Assembly: GCA_947258545.1 (NCBI GenBank)
Contig: CAMYJI010000025.1
Span: 1-35,840, forward strand
DNA: 35,840 nt
Reading direction: 5' to 3'
Source of the DNA: an uncultured Ectothiorhodospiraceae bacterium
Lineage (GTDB): Bacteria > Pseudomonadota > Gammaproteobacteria > UBA9214
How positions within the stretch are numbered: the stretch's first letter is position 1; each line of letters starts with the position of its first letter. The notes under the pieces were generated by a model, which did no database searches, was not told the DNA's origin, and saw nothing but the letters and a program-made list of their open reading frames with translations. Of the stretch, positions 7,876 through 17,048 are shown one piece after another. Position numbers and translations under genes: made by a program.

Positions 7876-10760
7876 GACTTGCGCCTCCCGGCGACGTAGC
7901 CAAGCCAGGACCTGCTCCTGCGCTCTTGGCCGGGCACCGGCTTGAGGGGCTGGAATTGCGGTGAGGTCACCTGTTCCTCGCCCGGCCCTGCTTTGTAGAC
8001 GCGCACGCGCACGTCATACCAGCCGGCCTGGCCGGTGACCGGGTCGGAGTTGGAATAGCGTGATCCCCGGTACTCCGCGGGCAGTTCTTCGGAGATAAGG
8101 TGATTGAGCAGGAAGCCCGTGCGGGACTCGTTGGCACCGGGCCCGAGGTTCCAGGCACCGGCGGCCTTGCCGATGGCATTCCAGGTCCAGACAGTGCCGG
8201 GCTCAACCGCCTCTGAGAATCGACACATGCAGCGTACCTTGCCCCACATCGACTCCACCCAGACCCAGTCACCGTCACGGATACCCTCGCGCCGGCCGAC
8301 GTCCGGGCTCATGTACAGATAATTGTGGCTGTGTATCTGGCGCAACCAGGCGTTTTGCGAGTCCCAGGAATGGTACATGGCCATGGGGCGCTGGGTTACT
8401 GCACGCAGCGGGTACTGTGTCTTGTCGGTCTGCTGCGCTTCCAGGGGTTCGTAGTAGAACGGTAGCGGATCGAAATAGGTTGCCACGCGCTCTCGTAAAT
8501 GTTCGGGCGGCTGGCGGGTAATACTCTTGCCCTGGGCGGCCAGGCGGAATTGCTGAAGGATCTCGGAATACACATGCAGGAGGATCGGCTCGGCGTAACG
8601 GGTCAGGCGGTGACGCTGGGCCCACTCAAGGTAGCCCTTGTTCCAGTTCCGCATGTACTGGTAGGACTTGGGCAGCTTGTAGTGGTAGACGCAGTTGTTG
8701 TCCTCGTACATCTGCCACTGGCTGGGATTGGGCTCCCCCTTCATGAACTTCTCACCACCCTTGCCGCGCCAGCCGGCGAGAAATCCGATACCGGAGCCCG
8801 GCTCTATCTCGTAGTTGATGATGAAATCGGGGTAGTCCCGGTATTTGCGCTGGCCCTGACGGTCCACGAACACCGGCAGCCCGAGGCGCGTGCCGAGCTC
8901 GATCAATACTTCCTGGAAGGGTTTGCATTCGCCTGTAGGTGGAACGACCGGGATACGTACGGAGTCCATGGGACCATCGTACTCCGAGATCGGCCGGTCC
9001 AGCATGGACATCACGTCGTGACGTTCCAGGTAGGTGGTATCCGGCAGCACCAGGTCGGCAAAGGCGGTCATCTCGGATTGGAAGGCATCGCAGACGATGA
9101 TGAACGGAATCTTGTACTCACCCTCCTCGTTCCTGTCATTGAGCATCTTGCGGACCTCCACCGTGTTCATTGTGGAGTTCCAGGCCATATTGGCCATGAA
9201 GATCATCAGGGTATCGATGGGATAGGGATCACCGCGCCAGGCATTGGTGATGACGTTGTGCATCAGACCGTGCACCGCCAGCGGGTACTCCCAGGAAAAG
9301 GCCTTGTCGATCCGCACTGGCTGCCCCTGCTCATCCACGAACAGGTCGTCGGGCTCAGCCGGCCAGCCCAGGGGCATACCGTCGAGCGGCCGCTCCGGCT
9401 GCACCCCGTCCGGACCGCGCGGGGTCTTGGCGCAGGGCGGGATCGGTCGCGGGAACGGTGCCTTGTGGCGGAAACCACCCGGACGATCAATCGTACCCAG
9501 CACGGTCATCAGTATCGACAGAGAACGGATGGTATGAAAACCATTGGAGTGGGCGGCCAACCCGCGCATGGCATGAAAGGCGACGGGATTGCCGCTCACG
9601 TACTCGTGATCCTTGCCCCAGACATCGGTCCAGGCAATGGGCAGTTCGATGTGCTGATCGCGGGCCGTGACGCCCATTTCATAGGCGAGGCGGCGGATGG
9701 TATCCGCCGGTATGCCGGTGATGTTCATAGCCCATTCGGGTGTGTATTCCTCGACCCGGTCTACCAGCAACTGGAACGCCGGTTTGACAGGGGTGCCATC
9801 GCTCAGTACGAACTCACCCAGCAGGCGCGGGTCCGCGTTTTCGGTGTGGGTAACCACTGCCGTGTCAGTCAGACGGTCCCACCAGAGCTTGTTCTGGGGA
9901 TCGAAACAGCCCTCCTCTTCCGGCACCTCGGTGCGCACGAACATACCGAACTCCGAGCCGGCCTCATCGAGGTTGACCAGCTGCGCGCTGTTTGTATAAC
10001 GAATCAGGAATTCACGGTCATACAAGCCCTGCCCGATGATCTCGTTGATCAGGGCCAGGAATAGGGCGCCGTCGGTACCCGGCTTGATCGGGATCCATTC
10101 ATCGGCGATGGCGGAATAGCCGGTGCGCACCGGGTTGATGGAGATGAACTTGCCGCCATTGCGCTTGAATTTCGAAAGTTCGACCTTCATAGGGTTGGAG
10201 TGATGGTCCTCGGCGGTGCCGATCATGACGAACAACTTGGCACGTTCCAGGTCCGGACCGCCGAACTCCCAGAAGGAGCCGCCGATGGTGTAGATCATGC
10301 CGGCCGCCATGTTCACCGAACAAAACCCGCCATGGGCGGCGTAGTTCGGCGTGCCGAACTGGCGCGCGAACAGGCCGGTCAGGGCCTGCATCTGGTCACG
10401 TCCGGTGAACAGGGCAAATTTTTTGGGATCGGTGGAACGCAAGTGTCCGAGACGCTCCTCCATCATCCGGAAGGCCTCATCCCAGGAGATCGCCTCGAAT
10501 TCACCGGCACCCCGATCGCTGCCGGGCTTGCGCAACAAGGGCCGGGTGAGACGCGCGGGCGAGTACTGCTTCATGATGCCAGAAGCACCCTTGGCACAGA
10601 TCACACCCTTGTTGAGCGGATGTTCCGGGTTGCCCTCGATATAACGGATCTCGCCGTTACGCAAGGTGACCCGAATACCGCAGCGGCAGGCACACATGTA
10701 GCAGGTCGTGTTCTTGACCTCGATACGATCCTGTATCGCTTCGTCCCCGGGCCTGATCAT
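7872..10760 (-). CDS. soeA: Sulfite dehydrogenase molybdopterin subunit SoeA
   Basis: 962 residues from the ATG at 10760, chosen because GGAGA (10772-10768) lies 7 nt upstream; a longer frame to 10799 lacks a ribosome binding site. Seen: an N-terminal [4Fe-4S] site with Cys20, Cys23, Cys27 and Cys55 (TTCYMCACRCG then VICAKG), the molybdopterin oxidoreductase core, a GGFCSVNMAAG segment with a possible Mo-ligand Cys, and the C-terminal dinucleotide-binding domain. There is no Tat signal before the Cys motif, so the enzyme stays in the cytoplasm, as known for SoeABC of Allochromatium and unlike periplasmic PsrA/PhsA. It oxidises sulfite to sulfate with a bis-MGD molybdenum cofactor. It is first in soeABC; SOR upstream on the same strand would supply the sulfite. 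Confidence 0.88.
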   Translation of the reverse strand: MIRPGDEAIQDRIEVKNTTCYMCACRCGIRVTLRNGEIRYIEGNPEHPLNKGVICAKGASGIMKQYSPARLTRPLLRKPGSDRGAGEFEAISWDEAFRMMEERLGHLRSTDPKKFALFTGRDQMQALTGLFARQFGTPNYAAHGGFCSVNMAAGMIYTIGGSFWEFGGPDLERAKLFVMIGTAEDHHSNPMKVELSKFKRNGGKFISINPVRTGYSAIADEWIPIKPGTDGALFLALINEIIGQGLYDREFLIRYTNSAQLVNLDEAGSEFGMFVRTEVPEEEGCFDPQNKLWWDRLTDTAVVTHTENADPRLLGEFVLSDGTPVKPAFQLLVDRVEEYTPEWAMNITGIPADTIRRLAYEMGVTARDQHIELPIAWTDVWGKDHEYVSGNPVAFHAMRGLAAHSNGFHTIRSLSILMTVLGTIDRPGGFRHKAPFPRPIPPCAKTPRGPDGVQPERPLDGMPLGWPAEPDDLFVDEQGQPVRIDKAFSWEYPLAVHGLMHNVITNAWRGDPYPIDTLMIFMANMAWNSTMNTVEVRKMLNDRNEEGEYKIPFIIVCDAFQSEMTAFADLVLPDTTYLERHDVMSMLDRPISEYDGPMDSVRIPVVPPTGECKPFQEVLIELGTRLGLPVFVDRQGQRKYRDYPDFIINYEIEPGSGIGFLAGWRGKGGEKFMKGEPNPSQWQMYEDNNCVYHYKLPKSYQYMRNWNKGYLEWAQRHRLTRYAEPILLHVYSEILQQFRLAAQGKSITRQPPEHLRERVATYFDPLPFYYEPLEAQQTDKTQYPLRAVTQRPMAMYHSWDSQNAWLRQIHSHNYLYMSPDVGRREGIRDGDWVWVESMWGKVRCMCRFSEAVEPGTVWTWNAIGKAAGAWNLGPGANESRTGFLLNHLISEELPAEYRGSRYSNSDPVTGQAGWYDVRVRVYKAGPGEEQVTSPQFQPLKPVPGQERRSRSWLGYVAGRRKS

Positions 10761-10827
10761 TGACCTGTCTCCAGGCAGGGACAAGCGCAAAAAAGGCAAT
10801 CCGGTCTGGTGGGTGTCAGCATCGTAA

Positions 10828-10849
10828 ATCCATCATGGATTAAGTCCAT
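10828..10849 (-). promoter_or_regulatory. Overlapping inverted repeats upstream of soeA, candidate operator
   Basis: ATCCAT-C-ATGGAT (10828-10840) overlaps a second palindrome, ATGGA-TTAAG-TCCAT (10835-10849), giving three half-sites about 70 nt before the soeA start. The 289-nt gap between sor and soeA carries no gene, so soeABC may have its own promoter here. The regulator is unknown. Confidence 0.4.
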
Positions 10850-11049
10850 CCTTGCATTCATATCTGTTTCTACGTGCAACAGGCGCGTTTCAGGCCCCGC
10901 GCCGCTGCAACCCGATTATACAGGAGCGGCCTTGTCGGTTGGCGAGGCCACACATTACGGCCAGGACCCGTCAGGAGCACAACGGCACCCTGAGGGCATT
11001 CAACAGATCCAGCCTGGCAGCGACGGCAATATACCGTTAACCTCATGAT

Positions 11050-11988
11050 TCATGACCGGTTGAGGATCTCCCGGTAGGTCTGTTCCTTGAACATTGAATC
11101 CGCCATACGCACATTGGGCAGGGTCAGGCAATTGTTCAGCACTCCGGGGCCGTGGATAAACAGGATCTCGGGCTTGACGTTGACATGCGGCATATTGCCC
11201 TGTGCATCACACAGGCTCTCCCACTCCACCATGACCAGATACTCGGCCGGCAGCGTGTAGCCCTCCCACACCTCGGCGGTGCGCTTGAGTTTGCTGCCGG
11301 AACTGTCCTTGAGGTCCTCCATCAGCGACTCGACCGTGGCATGACCACTGCCCAGTGTAGACAGACCGATGCGCTTGAGGATCTGGAAACCGATCATGCC
11401 CGTCGACTCTTTGAGTTTCTCCATGGTCGCGATTTCAGCCTCTTCAAACTCCGCTTCCTTCCCGGGCCGCACCTTGTGTGTCGCCATCACGGTGACCGTT
11501 TTACCCGTTTCGACGGCATAGTGCCCGGCCTCGCCTGCCGCACTCTTGCGCAACCACTGGTTCATCGAAATCAGCTTGGGCAGATCGCTGTGGACGACGC
11601 GATACACGGGTTCCTCCGGACCCTCCAGCAATACATCACCACACTTGGCACAGGCATCAACGACCACGTCCTCGAAGGTCTCGTGGAAGTTCTCATGCGC
11701 CTCCCAGGAGTCCCAGTAGGTGAACTGGTCAATCCAGATGTGTGACAGCTGCTCACCCATGTTCGAGCTCGCACCCCAGCGCATCCCCATCGGGCACGCA
11801 CCCAGCTGTTTCATCAGGTCAAAACCCCTGAAGCCGGGCGTCAATGCCGTGGCTAGGCACATTTTTGAACTGGCCTGCTTCATCATGCGCATCAAATTGG
11901 GGTCATTGTTGACCAGCACCCTGTTGATGGCGACATACAGCGGCGACTTGGGTTCGGCATCGAATAACTGCTTCAGTTTTGTGCTCAT
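11050..11988 (-). CDS. sor: Sulfur oxygenase reductase (SOR)
   Basis: 312 residues from the ATG at 11988 (AGG 8 nt upstream); archaeal SOR is about 308. The family's functional residues are present with a constant offset from Acidianus SOR: Cys44 (KMCLATALTPGF, active-site Cys31), iron ligands His98 and His102 (HENFH; His86/His90) and Glu126 (GPEEPVY; Glu114), and the second Cys pair Cys113/Cys116 (CAKC; Cys101/Cys104). Further family marks are the LYVAIN start and MRWGA. SOR is a cytoplasmic non-haem iron enzyme forming hollow 24-mers; it disproportionates and oxygenates elemental sulfur to sulfite, thiosulfate and sulfide without cofactors. No signal peptide is present. The gene lies upstream of soeABC on the same strand, so its product sulfite can be oxidised further. 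Confidence 0.95.
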   Translation of the reverse strand: MSTKLKQLFDAEPKSPLYVAINRVLVNNDPNLMRMMKQASSKMCLATALTPGFRGFDLMKQLGACPMGMRWGASSNMGEQLSHIWIDQFTYWDSWEAHENFHETFEDVVVDACAKCGDVLLEGPEEPVYRVVHSDLPKLISMNQWLRKSAAGEAGHYAVETGKTVTVMATHKVRPGKEAEFEEAEIATMEKLKESTGMIGFQILKRIGLSTLGSGHATVESLMEDLKDSSGSKLKRTAEVWEGYTLPAEYLVMVEWESLCDAQGNMPHVNVKPEILFIHGPGVLNNCLTLPNVRMADSMFKEQTYREILNRS

Positions 11989-12089
11989 GATATTTACCTG
12001 CTTGACTGGATTGATTGAGTTAAGGAAGGCGAAAGTTATCAGGTAGTGCACGTCACCGCCAGCTGCGCCACGCCCGACACGCTGCAGCT

Positions 12090-12105
12090 GGCCTGCGATC
12101 AGGCC
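12090..12105 (-). other. Hairpin overlapping the GTPase stop codon, upstream of sor
   Basis: GGCCTG (12090-12095), loop CGAT, CAGGCC (12100-12105), a perfect 6-bp stem that contains the stop codon of the upstream GTPase gene. No T-run follows on the minus strand, so it is not a standard terminator, but it lies between that gene and sor (111 nt apart) and could affect read-through. Confidence 0.3.
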
Positions 12106-13511
12106 TCGACCGGGCTGCCCGGCGCCGCCAGCGCCGCAGACGACATCAGCGCCTCGATTTGCTCCGCCAGCGTGTCCAGCAGATCTGGCTTGAGTGCCTC
12201 GCGCTTGCGCATGGTGGCGAACAACTTTTCGAGCTGCTTGCGGCTAGCGGTTTCGATACTCTGCAGTCTGCCCGACTGCAGCGTCAGCTCTACCGGTCCG
12301 CGCTGGGCGTGGGTGCGGTCTTCTATCATCTTGTGATGCAGCAACGCCCGGCCCAGCACGACGTAGGGAAAATTGATGTTGCGCATCGGTCCCACGGTCA
12401 GCTCCTGACCCCCCAGTGGCAGTCCGAGGACCTTGATCTCGGCGACACGATCGGCGCTGACCCAGGCCGAGACACCGCCGATCAGAGCACCGATCCCGGC
12501 TCCCAGCAACAAGGAATGGCCACCGACAGCGATGTCAATCACGCCCCCTGCGGCCGCGCCGCCTGCACTGCCGGTGGCGATGAGTTGTTGCTTTGTCAAA
12601 CCGAACAGGTTCCAGGTCCGTTTGGCGAACAGGTCCTCATCGAGAAGCCTCACCACGGCTTCGTGGCGCTCCAGGTACCTGTAATCGTAGATCCGCTCCA
12701 CATCGCTGCTGCATTTCTGTTCCATGGAAACCAGATCCTGCCTGTACTTCGCCCGCAGCGCTTCCAGTATGTCCTGGTCGGTCTCCCCGCCCACCAGTCT
12801 GCGCTGACAGCTGTGCGTCATCATGGCACCGATGGTTTCCGCGATAATGCGTGCCGACAGCTTGCGACGCTGGGCCTGTTCGGCCTCGAGTATCCGCACT
12901 GCCTTTTCCAGCGGCTCGCGCCACTCTTCCCGTATCTGCCCGAAGGCAAGCAGCAGCTGAATACGCTTGTCAAAGTCGGCGGTCATCGCGTCGAAAACCC
13001 GGACAATGCGAAAATACTGTCCGAGGGCATTGCTCCACTGGGCACTGTAGTCTGCGTCGCCAATCATATTGATCAACGCCAGGCTGGGTTGCCCGGTCCA
13101 GCGCAGGATTTCCATTTCGGCCTCGTATTCTTCGCCGAACGGCCGCGATCCGTCAACCACGTAGAGGATTCCCGCGCCCTCCAGCGCCGGCGTCAGCAGC
13201 CGGCACTCCGCAGCAAAACGGGGATCGCTGTGGTGCTGTTCCACAAAGCTGCGAATAACATCCGGACGGTCGACTGACGAGGAGGTCTGCTGCTGCATCC
13301 ACTCCAGTGCCGCCCGGGCACGCTGAAAACCGGGTGTATCGACCAGTATGTAAAGCGTCTCACCGTCGATAATCATCGGATATTCACGATTTTCGACAGT
13401 CGTGCCCGGCAGGGGCGATATCCCAACGCTTTCGTCCCTGGCCAGGGTGGAGACGATACTGCTCTTGCCTTTGTTGGGGTGACCGACGATGGCGAATACC
13501 GGCGTCGTCAT
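12099..13511 (-). CDS. GTPase with DUF3482 domain (Era/EngA-like G domain)
   Basis: 470 residues. The N-terminal G domain shows the P-loop GHPNKGKS (about residues 9-16), the G3 motif VDTPG (about 57-61) and a switch stretch PLPGTTVENREYP. A helical C-terminal region follows, with a Gly/Ala-rich hydrophobic hairpin (about 310-345, TGSAGGAAAGG and GAGIGALIGGVSAW) that may insert in the membrane. This is the layout of DUF3482 GTPases, which are found paired with DUF2868 membrane proteins. Here the partner lies directly upstream and the start overlaps its stop codon (ATGA), so the two are co-translated. The biological role of the pair is not known to me. Confidence 0.85.
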   Translation of the reverse strand: MTTPVFAIVGHPNKGKSSIVSTLARDESVGISPLPGTTVENREYPMIIDGETLYILVDTPGFQRARAALEWMQQQTSSSVDRPDVIRSFVEQHHSDPRFAAECRLLTPALEGAGILYVVDGSRPFGEEYEAEMEILRWTGQPSLALINMIGDADYSAQWSNALGQYFRIVRVFDAMTADFDKRIQLLLAFGQIREEWREPLEKAVRILEAEQAQRRKLSARIIAETIGAMMTHSCQRRLVGGETDQDILEALRAKYRQDLVSMEQKCSSDVERIYDYRYLERHEAVVRLLDEDLFAKRTWNLFGLTKQQLIATGSAGGAAAGGVIDIAVGGHSLLLGAGIGALIGGVSAWVSADRVAEIKVLGLPLGGQELTVGPMRNINFPYVVLGRALLHHKMIEDRTHAQRGPVELTLQSGRLQSIETASRKQLEKLFATMRKREALKPDLLDTLAEQIEALMSSAALAAPGSPVEA

Positions 13512-14995
13512 GGCGCGGTCCCGATGGCCTCGACATGGAGATCGGGATCTTTGAGCTGCCGCAGCGTCGTCTGCCAGGACTCCCGGTCGCTCTCACTGAC
13601 AGCGGACGGTCCGCCCCACAGCAACACAATGATCGCCTGCCGCCTGTCGCATTTTGCGCGGACCAGCTGGATGAAATCGAGAAATTCCAGCAGCGGCGGT
13701 TCCCACGCCTTGGCGATAACCACCACACCCGTGCGAGGGTTCCTGCACAGTGAGGCCACGGTCTCCCTATCCTGACTGGTGGATCGCGCCCCACCAGCGC
13801 TCAGAAACTCCCCCGCCTCTATGCCCATCGCCGAAATACGCTCACTGATCAGCTCGGATTTGTCGACAGCGCCGGACCAGTCTACAACTGTACATTTCAG
13901 TCCGGAGCCCGCGCTCGCCCCGGGGGCGGCTTCGCTGCCTGCATCCAGCTGCGGCCGCAACTCGGGTTGCAGCGCGGCGGTTGTAATCAGGGGTGAGTTC
14001 ATTCTTGCCAGTAGCTCTGGCGACCCTGGCACGCGCGTCATCGCCTCGCCAAGGTGGCGGCGAAAACGCAGCCAGGAGACAATCAGGGTCAACAGTCTCG
14101 GTAACAACCCGTAACAGACAATAGCGGCCAGGAGGAAAGGCCACCATCCACCCAGCCGTGCGGCACGTTCGGCTGAAACAGATCCGTTAGCGGGCGCAGC
14201 ATCTTCAAGGCGATAGAAGCGGCTGATTTCGATCAAATCGGAGCTGGGCACCGCGTCTGGAATCAGCGCGTGCCAGGGCCAAGAAAGCGCGCTGAGTATG
14301 CGCTGGAATGCTGCATTATCCAGATTCAGCGTCGTGCTCCAGGCGAAAGCCAGATCAGAGAAGAGGATCAGGTAGAACGCCGCCACCAGGACACCGACAT
14401 TGAACCAGAACGAGAACAGCTGTGACCAGAGCGAGAACAGCCAGCGCGCGGCGGGTGCCAGGACTATCGCATTCTCGCTGTCCCACAGGGCCTCCAGGTT
14501 CTGCCGGCGATGCCGCGGAAACAGCCGGGCAACGAGCCCCGCCAGGCGCCCCGGATTGAGAAAACGCAACGCCGACTGGAGACTGCTGAACAGCGGGACC
14601 CTGCGTGGAATGGCGGCAAGCAGCCACATCAACAGCAGCACAATCTGCGGAAACACCAGTATCCCGAGCGCATTGACGACGTTGATCGGTGCATCACCTG
14701 TGTAGTAAAGCACGGCACGCGCCAGTCCCCAACCCGTTGCCAGTCCTACTATGACCAGGACCAAACACAAAACGTGATAGAGCTGGGCACCCTCGTGACC
14801 GTCGCGCTTCCAGCCCGGGATATCGACCTGCCGGATCCAGCCGCGGATCTGTCGGGTGGGATGTTTTCTGTGTTGCTCTAGTGCCTGCCCGATTCTACGA
14901 TCGCGCTGTTTTTTCTTGTCCAGATCGGTGGAGCTGTCCAGCTCGAAGGCCGGGTACAGATCCATCAGGTCGCTTAACAAGGAAGAATGTGTCAT
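13508..14995 (-). CDS. DUF2868 membrane protein, partner of the DUF3482 GTPase
   Basis: 495 residues from the ATG at 14995 (MTHSSLLSDLMDLYP). A TTG at 15028 would add 11 residues; neither has a strong ribosome binding site. Seen: a soluble charged N-terminus (about 1-80), hydrophobic helices (about 85-110, 120-145, 200-230, 300-330), and a C-terminal soluble domain (about 370-495) with an alternating beta/alpha pattern (CTVVDWSG, GVVVIAKAWEPP, AIIVLLWGG). The domain order and the coupling to the downstream GTPase fit the DUF2868 family. Function unknown. It is transcribed away from pyruvate kinase, with a shared 240-nt upstream region. Confidence 0.8.
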   Translation of the reverse strand: MTHSSLLSDLMDLYPAFELDSSTDLDKKKQRDRRIGQALEQHRKHPTRQIRGWIRQVDIPGWKRDGHEGAQLYHVLCLVLVIVGLATGWGLARAVLYYTGDAPINVVNALGILVFPQIVLLLMWLLAAIPRRVPLFSSLQSALRFLNPGRLAGLVARLFPRHRRQNLEALWDSENAIVLAPAARWLFSLWSQLFSFWFNVGVLVAAFYLILFSDLAFAWSTTLNLDNAAFQRILSALSWPWHALIPDAVPSSDLIEISRFYRLEDAAPANGSVSAERAARLGGWWPFLLAAIVCYGLLPRLLTLIVSWLRFRRHLGEAMTRVPGSPELLARMNSPLITTAALQPELRPQLDAGSEAAPGASAGSGLKCTVVDWSGAVDKSELISERISAMGIEAGEFLSAGGARSTSQDRETVASLCRNPRTGVVVIAKAWEPPLLEFLDFIQLVRAKCDRRQAIIVLLWGGPSAVSESDRESWQTTLRQLKDPDLHVEAIGTAP

Positions 14996-15234
14996 TGGCT
15001 TATTGTAACGTGAATTCCGCTTCAGCAAGCGACCCTGTCATTGCCGGAGAAAGCCCGTTTCCACGCGATCTGCGCCCCCAAGCAAAACCGTCATTCAGCC
15101 ATAATAGCGAACACAGCCTACCCTCGCCCGGATAAATCCTCTATAAAATTACTGCATGGAGGGATAACACAGTACAATATGTGAAAACATGTCCAGACTC
15201 TATTCGTAATCATCCAGCAGGCGGCGCCAGCCAT

Positions 15235-16692
15235 ATGACAAACACGACAACCGGCCTCCCCATACAACGCAAAACAAAAATTGTTGCCACCATTGGTCCG
15301 GCATGCGGCTCACTGGACAGGCTTGTCGCCATGATCAGGGCCGGCATGAACGTGGCACGCCTGAACCTCTCCCATGGCTCCCTTGCCGAGCACAAGGAAC
15401 AGGTCAAACTCCTGCGCGAGGCATCAGAGCAGGTTGGCTCCAACATTGCCATTATGGTCGATACCCGGGGCATCGAGATTCGCACCGGCCTGCTGGAGGA
15501 AGGGACGGTTGAACTGCTGCCGGGCGCCAGTTTCACCCTGTTCACCGAAGAGCGCGCCGGTAATGCAGGCGGTGTCGCAGTTACCTACAGGAAACTGCCG
15601 GAGGAAGTCCGTGCCGGTACACCGATCCTGGTTGATGACGGCGCCATCGAACTGGTGGTCACGGAAGTCAGCGGCAACACAATCACCTGCCGTGTCATCC
15701 ATGGTGGCTGGCTGGGCAACAGCAAGAGCGTGAATCTCCCCGAAACCCGGCTTGCACTCAGCGCCGTAAGCCCGGAGAACCGCGAGGATGTCGTCAGGGA
15801 GCTGGGCTTTGCTGCCAAAAACGATGTCGATTACATCGCAGCCTCCTTTATCCAGACTGCGGACGACATCCACAAGATGCGGGAAATCCTTATCGAGAAT
15901 GGCGTGAATATACCCATCATCGCCAAGATCGAAAACAAGGCCGGCGTGGAGAATCTGCAGGAGATCGTGAGTGCCGCCAATGGCATCATGGTGGCGCGCG
16001 GTGACATGGGTGTAGAGTTGCCGCTGGCCGACGTCCCCGCCACCCAGAAACACATCATCCGCTCGACGGTGACCAATGGTAAACCCGTCATTACCGCCAC
16101 GCAGATGCTGGCTTCCATGGAACACAACCCCAAGCCGACCCGTGCCGAGGCCAGCGATGTGGCCAATGCCATCCTGGACGGGACCTCAGCCGTCATGCTT
16201 TCGGGTGAAACCGCTGTCGGCAAATATCCGGTGGAGGCTGTCAGCACCATGGCCACCATTGCACGGCGCGCAGAGGCCTCGTTGGGTGAATATGGCTATT
16301 TACAGAGATTCAATCCGCACCCCTCGAATGTGGTGACCGAAGCCGTCGGCCAGGCCGCGGTCAGCATGTCGGCACACCTCAAGGCGGCGGCGATCATCAG
16401 TCTGACCGAGACCGGCTTTACCTCGCGGCTGATCTCGAAATACCGTCCGGAGATCCCGATCCTCGCGATCACATCTTCCAGGATGGCGGCGCGCAAACTG
16501 GCAATGAACTGGGGTGTCATTCCAATCCTCTACAGTGGCGAACCTACGGACCGTGCGCGCCTCGCCTTCGCTATCGAGCAGGGGAAAGCGCTGGGATACC
16601 TGAGGGGAGGTGACATTGTGGTATCGACCTCTGGCCAGCATCAGCAAGCCGGAGGAACCGATCTGATACGGGTCATTACACTGGAAAAATAG
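15235..16692 (+). CDS. pyk: Pyruvate kinase
   Basis: 485 residues from the ATG at 15235 (MTNTTTGLPIQRKTKIVATIGP); a GTG at 15181 would add 18 residues not typical of the family, and both starts have weak ribosome binding sites. Seen: the N-terminal KTKIVATIGPA, NLSHGS, the K+/Mg2+ and substrate region KIENKAGVENL, MVARGDMGVELP, the signature TATQMLASM, and TSAVMLSGETAVGKYP, followed by the C-terminal regulatory domain. It converts phosphoenolpyruvate and ADP to pyruvate and ATP, the last step of glycolysis; in an autotroph it feeds pyruvate from fixed carbon into biosynthesis. The length is normal and no key motif is missing. It stands alone; the divergent neighbour is unrelated. Confidence 0.97.
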   Translation: MTNTTTGLPIQRKTKIVATIGPACGSLDRLVAMIRAGMNVARLNLSHGSLAEHKEQVKLLREASEQVGSNIAIMVDTRGIEIRTGLLEEGTVELLPGASFTLFTEERAGNAGGVAVTYRKLPEEVRAGTPILVDDGAIELVVTEVSGNTITCRVIHGGWLGNSKSVNLPETRLALSAVSPENREDVVRELGFAAKNDVDYIAASFIQTADDIHKMREILIENGVNIPIIAKIENKAGVENLQEIVSAANGIMVARGDMGVELPLADVPATQKHIIRSTVTNGKPVITATQMLASMEHNPKPTRAEASDVANAILDGTSAVMLSGETAVGKYPVEAVSTMATIARRAEASLGEYGYLQRFNPHPSNVVTEAVGQAAVSMSAHLKAAAIISLTETGFTSRLISKYRPEIPILAITSSRMAARKLAMNWGVIPILYSGEPTDRARLAFAIEQGKALGYLRGGDIVVSTSGQHQQAGGTDLIRVITLEK

Positions 16693-17048
16693 ACCTGGAC
16701 CACAGGTGGCGCGGGGTGAGCCGGAAATTGAAGTGAGTCGAATGGACATACTTCCCTCCGGGCACCTTCAACCCATGCCGCTGGATAGTTTGTAACTAAT
16801 TGATCAACGCAATAATCAACCAGCGAAAATAGTGGTCAGTAATTATACTAGGCAAGCCCACCGCAGATTCCAGTTGCCAGGCCAACGCTAACAAAGCGAG
16901 GCTTATCAGAAACCCCCTTGGACCAGCACCGAACATACCTTCGGATGTGTTCATGCCAGATGGCATGAATCGACATAATAGTTAGGTATATGAGACCTCA
17001 CGTTTCGTTATCTATTCCCTGGCAATATAGCATCCTGTAGCGAAAGAG
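16693..17048. other. Intergenic region after pyk, nothing recognised
   Basis: About 350 nt, more AT-rich than the genes, between pyk and the SHOCT-domain gene (convergent). A short inverted repeat ACCTG/CAGGT lies just after the pyk stop without a T-run. ATGCCAGATGGCAT (about 16951-16964) is another short near-palindrome. No ORF or RNA gene was recognised. Confidence 0.4.

Noticed and set aside
8499..10064. Plus-strand open frame of 521 codons
   Set aside because: It lies fully antisense to soeA, which has all expected motifs; the frame is a GC-rich codon shadow without a ribosome binding site or domain.
12159..13277. Plus-strand frame of 372 codons
   Set aside because: Antisense to the DUF3482 GTPase, whose P-loop and G3 motif are clear.
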